Source of the DNA: Adiantum capillus-veneris
Lineage: Eukaryota > Streptophyta > Polypodiopsida > Polypodiales > Pteridaceae
Length of the DNA stretch: 64,000 nucleotides
NCBI GenBank assembly: GCA_014529385.2
Contig: CM043963.1
Location: forward strand, 105,863,912-105,927,911
Reading direction: 5' to 3'
In this document: piece by piece, positions 58,325 through 64,000 of the stretch
Layout of the letters: each line of letters starts with the position of its first letter
Position numbering within the stretch: position 1 is the first letter of the stretch
Program-made: the position numbers and the translations under genes
Notes under the pieces: model-generated
Database searches by the model: none
What the model was told of the DNA's origin: nothing
The model's input: the letters and a program-made list of their open reading frames with translations, nothing else

Positions 58325-58325
<1 letters not shown>

Positions 58326-58369
58326 ATAGAGATATGAAAAAGACAAAAGAGTGGACAAGGAGGAAGAGA

Positions 58370-58444
58370 GAATATTTTTAGGAATCTGCTCACCTGATTC
58401 CTAAAAAGCGCTCACCAAAAATTGCTCGCTTGGAAATATCCCCC
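58370..58444 (-). repeat. SP element right terminal inverted repeat
   Basis: Complement of 10587-10661. The terminus CCCCC (58440-58444) is followed by TSD ACCTCTAA (58445-58452). Confidence 0.88.
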
Positions 58445-58452
58445 ACCTCTAA

Positions 58453-60571
58453 GCTATAGCCACACGAGCATATGTAACTCTCACTCCTGCAAGGGTGGGT
58501 ACAAGAACATTAAGTCCATGTCCAAAGTGACAAAACTTGTCAAAGTTAGAGTAAAAACTCGATCATTGTCAAAGTGGGAGTCATGCTTGACCACTAAACC
58601 ATCAGAGAGTAAACTATAAATATGTGCAAAGCATCGCAAGAATCTCGATAAAATTTAAAGACCATATTAGGTAAAGTGGGAAAATCCCAATTCCCAGGTT
58701 GGACAACTTTCAATATATCATGTATAAAATATAGAGATTTTGTCAAAAAATTGAGTTTTCTTAAGGTCTCATTCCACTTTATGCACATACAATACACAAT
58801 GAAAACAACTAAAATATCATGGTTTCAATCAATTGGATTATTAGGAGAGGAGTATATTGCATCCATTATCGTTGTCTATGTTCTATTGTCCTACCTACAA
58901 CTTATCTCAACATGGAGAGCTTGGTTTCTAGGTCCACCACTTGTCCAAGTTAATGTAAAAGTGACTCAAGGTTCACAACTTGTGAAAGCAAGGATCCATT
59001 GAGGAATACAATCCACTTGGCTATTTTTCCTTAATTTATTGCATGTGACATTTAAGCAAGGTCCACTTCTAATCTATAACTTCTTAATTTGAGGCATGGG
59101 ACATACATAAAATATGTAGCATATGCTCTATTGCCTCATAGGAAGGTTGGTTTCAAGGTGCACTTATCCATGCTAGCCTATCTTGGAGAAATGATGGAGC
59201 TTGCTTCTCTCCTTGTTTCAATGGAGACTAGCTTGGACAAGTGGTGGACCTTTGCTTCTCTCTATGTTTCAATAGAGTTAGCTTGGACAAGTGGTGATCT
59301 TGGAACAAAAACCCCATGTAAAACATATCATGGGTATTCCAAGTGATTAGAAAGATTACCATTTAAGATATAACCTTATAGGTTGGACAACTAGATCTTG
59401 GCTTGGAGAAATGGTGGACCTTTGATTCTCTCCATGTTTCAATGGAGTCTATCTTGGAGAAATGGTGGAGCTTGCTTCTGTCCATGTTTCAATGGAGCCT
59501 AGCTTGAACAGTTGGTGGACCTTTGCTTCTCTCTATGTTTCAATAGAGTTAGCTTAGACACGTGGTGGATCTTCAAAATAAACCAACTACTATCAATGTT
59601 GCCTAGCTTGGACAAGTGATGGAGTGTTTCTCTACTCCATGTTTCAATGGATCTTAGCTTGGACAAGTGTTGGACCTTAAAACAAAAACCCCATGTACAA
59701 CATAGAATGGATTTTCTAGATTTCAATGGAGTCTAGCTTTAACAAATGGTGGAGCTTGTCTTCATCCATGTTTCAATGAAACTAGCTTGGACAAGTGGTG
59801 GACCTTGTAACAAACCCTCCCATGTACAACATAACATTGGTTTTCTAAGTGATGGGAAGGAATACCATTCAAGATATAAACTTATAGCTTGGATAAGTAG
59901 TTGACTTTAAAACCAAATTCATCATAATACAATGAAATACAGGTCAGCCAATTCCTAAATCTTGAGACCAAACCTCCCATGCTATTAGAGATAATATATT
60001 GGATAAGTGGTGGACCTTCTATTATTTTCCCATGCCTAGTTTAGACAACCGGTACACTTCGCAGCTATAAAGGTTGGACGAGTTGTGGAGCCTTGTTTCT
60101 ATCCATGTTTTAATGGATCCTAGCTTGGACAAGTGGTGGACCTTGGAAAAAAGCTTCCATGTACAACATATATGAGGTTTTCCATGTTTTAATGGAACCT
60201 ATCTTGGACAAATGGTGAAGCTTTCTTCTCTCCATGTTGATTTTGGAACTACCTTAGACAAGTGGTGGAGCTTTTCTTTTCTACTCTTCATAATACAATG
60301 AAGTATATGTTGGTTACATGGTGAATCTTAAGGCCAAACCTCCCATTTTACTAGAGATGATAGGTTGGACAAGTGGATCAACCTTCTATCATTTCTCCAT
60401 GACTATATTGGACAATTAGTAGACATAACATCTCTCTATGTTGTCTAGAGATGAGCTTGGACAAGTGATGGACCCTGCTTTTCTCTTCCCTTGGTTTACT
60501 AGTTTGAAGACTCAGTATATATACTTTCTTAGATCTAGCTTGAACAAGTGGTGGACCTTGCATCCACAATC
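58453..60571. repeat. GGACAAGTGGTGGACC repeat field, left part
   Basis: From about 58920 onward 'cttggacaagtggtggacc', 'tttcaatggag-ctagcttgg' and 'tctctccatgtttcaatgg' words recur every 40-120 bp. 58453-58900 is unique sequence with no coding signal. Confidence 0.85.
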
Positions 60572-60946
60572 TTAATTCAGTACAAAAAAGTATATGAAAA
60601 AATAACATAGGAATCTTGTTAAGTTATAGCAACTCCATATCCATAGCTCAAAGTATTCAACACAAAAATCCAAAAAACTTTGTGCGTCTGGTCGCACCAC
60701 ATGATAAACTTCATCTTTGTCCTCCACAAGTCGCATGTGTTGAGCCCAAGATGGCATCGAATCTCCATGTTTCATTTCAACTGTCTTGAGAAGTAACCCC
60801 TCTAGATCCAAGATAAGTACTCTTTTGATGTCCTTGAAAGCAAGTGGTAGGTGATAAGGAGGTGATTCATTCCTTGGACAAGGTCTTGGAGGAGGTTGGA
60901 TGGGTAATTCAATAGTTTTCTTCAATTTATGCCAGCATATAGCCAA
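60572..60946 (-). pseudogene. Third FCP1-like HAD exon (D-family gene B fragment)
   Basis: Minus-strand frame with ending residues of an FCP1 N-terminal half: FKDIKRVLILDLEGLLLKT (motif I; second Asp is Glu), HVVRPDAQSFLDFCVEYF and LWIWSCYNLTR. The same order as D-out (VVRPNASILLHALLQ, VSLWSCM) and D-in (DAMIWSTC). It stops after the WSC block where the other copies continue, so this is one exon and the rest lies in downstream exons or is lost. It sits alone in a repeat field, as gene B exons do in D-out and D-in, hence a third element of the family is inferred. No terminal repeat of that element is in the window. Confidence 0.65.
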
Positions 60947-63900
60947 TCCATTTTTCTGTAATGGTTCTGAAATTAAAGAACAAGAACACTTAATGCAAAC
61001 ACAACAATAGACATGAGTTTTACATTGTCTACCCTAAGGTTTTATTAGATACCAAAATCCATCTATGATCTACTCATTAATAGAAAGAAAGTCAAATTAA
61101 AATCCTGACTCTTTTTTATGCTACACTCTCTCTTAGTCTCAATACCATGGAGTTCAACTAGACTTAAGTCAACTAATAACTACTACTTGTTGTTAAAGAT
61201 ATTCTTGAAGTGTATAAGGCTTAACCAATGCTCTAGTGTAGAATGGGTATTTAGGTCTCAAGGTCTACCACTTATCCAAGCAAAGATCCATTTAGATATG
61301 GAAACCCAATTTTTCTTAATATAATGATATAGAGTGGACAAGTGGTGAATCCTGAGACCAAGCTACTCATGCTACTAGGGATAATAGGTTGGACAAGTGG
61401 TGGACCTTGAATGTAAACCCCCCATGTACAAAGTATCAGGGGTTTTGGTATTTCAATGGACTCTAGCATCTTGGAAACATGGTGGAGCTTACTTCTCTCC
61501 ATGTTTCAATGGAGTCTATCTTGGATAAATGGTGGAGCATCATTCTCTCCATGTTTCAATGGAGCCTACCTTGGACAAGTGGTGCACGTTTGTTTCTCTC
61601 TATGTTTGAACAGATTTAGCTTGGACAAATGGTGGACCTTGGAACAAAATCCCCATGTAAAACATATCATGGACATTACAAGTGGTGAGAAAAAATACCA
61701 TTCAATATATAACCTTATAGGTTGGAAAAGTGGTGGACCTTAACACCCAATTATTATTAATATAATGACATAGAGTGGACAAGTGGTGAATCTTGCGACC
61801 AAACCTACTAGGAAAAGTACGTTGGACAAGTGGTGGACCTTGAATGCAAACCCCCCATGTACAAAATATTACTCATGCTACTAGGAATAATTTGGTATTA
61901 AGGTCCATGTTTCAATGGAGCCTAGCTTGGAAAAGTGGTGGACCTTTGTTTCTCTCTATGTTTCAATAGAATTTGCTTGGACAAGTGGTGAACCTTGGAA
62001 CAAAACCCCCATGTAAAGCATGTCATGGGCATTACAAGTGGTGAGAAAAAATACCATTCAAGGTATAACCTTATAGGCTGGACAAGTGGTGGAATTTAGC
62101 ACCCAATTCCTCTTATTATAATGACATATAGTGGAAAAGTGGTGAATTGTGAGACCAAACCTACTAGGGATAATAGGTTGGAGAAATGGTTGACCTTGAA
62201 TGTAAATCACCCATGTACAAAATATCATGGGTTTTGCGTATTTCAATGGAGCCTAGCATCTTGGAGACATGGTGGAACTTACTTCTCTCCATGTTTTAAT
62301 GGAGCCTATCTAGGAGAAATGGTGGAGGTTCCTTCTCTCCATGTTTCAATGGAGCCTAGCTTGGACAAGTCGTGGACCTTTGTTTCTCTCTATGTTTGAA
62401 TATGGTTAGCTTGGACAAGTGGTGGATCTTGGAATGAAACTCCCATGTAAAACATATCATGGGCATTTCAAGTGGCGAGAAAGGATACCATTTAAGATAT
62501 AACCTTATAGGTTGGACAAGTGGTGGACCTTAACACAATATAATGACATAGAGTTTACAAGTGGTGAATCTTGAAACCAAACCACTCATGCTACTAGGGA
62601 TAATAGGTTAAACAAGTGGTGGGCCTTGAAATAAAACCCCCTAGAGTGTTTCAATGGAGCCTAGCTTGGAAACATGGTAAAGCTTGCTTCTCTCCATGTT
62701 TCAATGCAGCCTATCTTGGATAAATGGTGCAGCATCATTCTCTCCATGTTTCAATGGAGCCTAGCTTGGACAAGTGGTGGACCTTTGTTTCTCTCTATGT
62801 TTAAATAGAGTTATCTTGGAAAAGTGGTGGACCTTGGAACAAAAACCCCATGTAAAACATATCATGGGCATTACAAGTGGTGAGAAAAAATACCATTCAA
62901 TATATAACCTTATAGGTTGGACAAGTGGTGGACCTTAACACCCAATTATTCTTAATATAATGACATAGAGTGGATAAGTGGTGAAATTGGGACCAAACCT
63001 ACTAGGGAAATAGGTTGGACAAGTGGTGGACCTTGAATGTAAACGCCCCATGTACAAAATATCACTCATGCTACTAGAAATAATTTGGTATTAAGGTCCA
63101 TGTTTCAATGCAGCCTAGCTTGGAAAAGTGGTGGACCTTTGTTTCTCTCTATGTTTCAATAGATTTATCTTGGACAAGTGGTGTACCTTGGAACAAAACC
63201 CCCATGTAAATCATGTCATGGGCATTACAAGTGGTGAGAAAAAATACCATTCAAGCTATAACATTATAGGTTGGACAAGTGGTGGACCTTAACACCTAAT
63301 TCCTCTTAATATAATGACATAGAGTGGACAAGTGGTGAATCATGAGACCAAACCTACTAGGGATAAATGGTTGGACAAGTGGTGAACCTTGAATGTAAAC
63401 CCCCCATGTACAAAAAATTATGGGTATTGGGTATTTCAATGGAGCCTAGCAACTTGGAGACATGGTGGAGCTTATTTCTCTCCATGTTTCAATGGAGCCT
63501 ATCTAGGAGAAACAGTGGAGGTTCCTTCTCTCCATGTTTCAATGAGCCTAGCTTGGACAAGTGGTGGACCTTTCTTTCTCTATATGTTTTAATAGAGTTA
63601 GCTTGGACAAGTGTTGGACCTTGGAATGAAACCCCCATGTAAAACATATCATGGGCATTTCAAGTGGTGAGAAAGGATACTATTTAAAATATAACCTTAT
63701 AGGCTGGACAAGTGGTGGACTTTAACACATATTTCTTCTTAATATAATGACATAGAGTGTACAAGTGGTGAATCTTGAGACCAAACCACTCTTTCTACTA
63801 GGGATAATAGGTTGGACAAGTGGTGGACCTTGAATGTAAACCCCTCATGTACAAAATTATGGGTTTAGGGTATTTCAATGGAGCCTAGCTTGGAGACATG

Positions 63901-64000
63901 GTGGAGATTGCTTCTCTAAATGTTTCAATGGAACCTATCTTGGAGAAATGGTGGATCATCCTTCTCTCCATGTTTCAATGGAGCCTATCTTGGACAAGTG
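60947..64000. repeat. GGACAAGTGGTGGACC repeat field with 1.19-kb higher-order period
   Basis: Basic words as at 58453-60571. Marker words recur with a long period: CATGTAAAACATATCATGG at 61654 and 62849 (1195 bp), its variant at 62010 and 63203 (1193), another at 62444 and 63637 (1193). Two higher-order units therefore run from about 61.4 kb past 63.8 kb and continue off the window. Short open frames here are by-products of the repeat. Confidence 0.9.

Overview
This window looks like intergenic, transposon-packed plant nuclear DNA. Coding pieces are split by short GT-AG introns. The mobile elements are typical of plants (CACTA, Ty1/copia with an initiator-Met-type primer site, a tRNA-derived SINE), and CT/GA microsatellites are very abundant. 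I cannot name the species; a large-genome non-seed plant such as a fern is a guess. I see no intact conserved host gene and no rRNA or tRNA gene.

Left part. Positions 1-4416 are one end of a CACTA (En/Spm) transposon on the minus strand: a CACTACAA terminus at 4416, palindromic subterminal repeats, a tnp2-type transposase with short introns and one in-frame stop, and the start of a second gene cut by the window edge. Positions 4420-10578 are microsatellites, small hairpin elements and one unrecognised ORF.

Main part, 10587-58444. This is a nested stack of insertions, resolved here from inverted ends and target-site duplications (TSDs). (1) The outermost is a roughly 10.7 kb element (net), called SP here, with 75-bp inverted ends and an 8-bp TSD ACCTCTAA. 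It carries two divergent genes: a minus-strand gene with a ParB/sulfiredoxin-like domain and a plus-strand transposase-like gene with a SWIM zinc finger. (2) A 37.1-kb element, D-out (ends GGGTGAAAGCAT, TSD ATGG, 12576-49686), sits inside an exon of the ParB-like gene. (3) In an intron of D-out's transposase gene lie a 4.4-kb non-coding LTR retrotransposon (14467-18851, TSD TCTAC) and a second member of the same family, D-in (19019-39946, TSD ATGT). (4) D-in holds a SINE (29894-30017, 18-bp TSD) and a tandem three-LTR Ty1/copia element (30058-39374, TSD GCTTC). (5) A 248-bp MITE (TSD GTTCCACT) sits in a D-out exon. After subtracting insertions D-out and D-in are nearly equal, about 11.5 kb each.

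D-out and D-in share one layout. Gene A on the plus strand encodes a transposase-like protein with a D / DG / DG pattern compatible with a DDD nuclease. Gene B on the minus strand encodes a multi-domain protein: coiled coil, RING-like Cys/His cluster, basic linker and an FCP1-like HAD domain whose second catalytic aspartate is replaced. The introns and intergenic parts are filled with short palindromic repeats that differ between copies (TGTGCTATATAGCACA-like in D-out, CACCACTTnnAAGTGGTG-like in D-in).

Right part, 58453-64000. A GGACAAGTGGTGGACC repeat field with a 1.19-kb higher-order period surrounds a third FCP1-like exon, probably a third member of the D family running off the window.

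Most genes are broken. Where two copies can be compared inside the window, five nonsense codons are all C-to-T changes (either strand) at CAG/CTG sites, as expected from deamination of CHG-methylated cytosine in silenced plant transposons.
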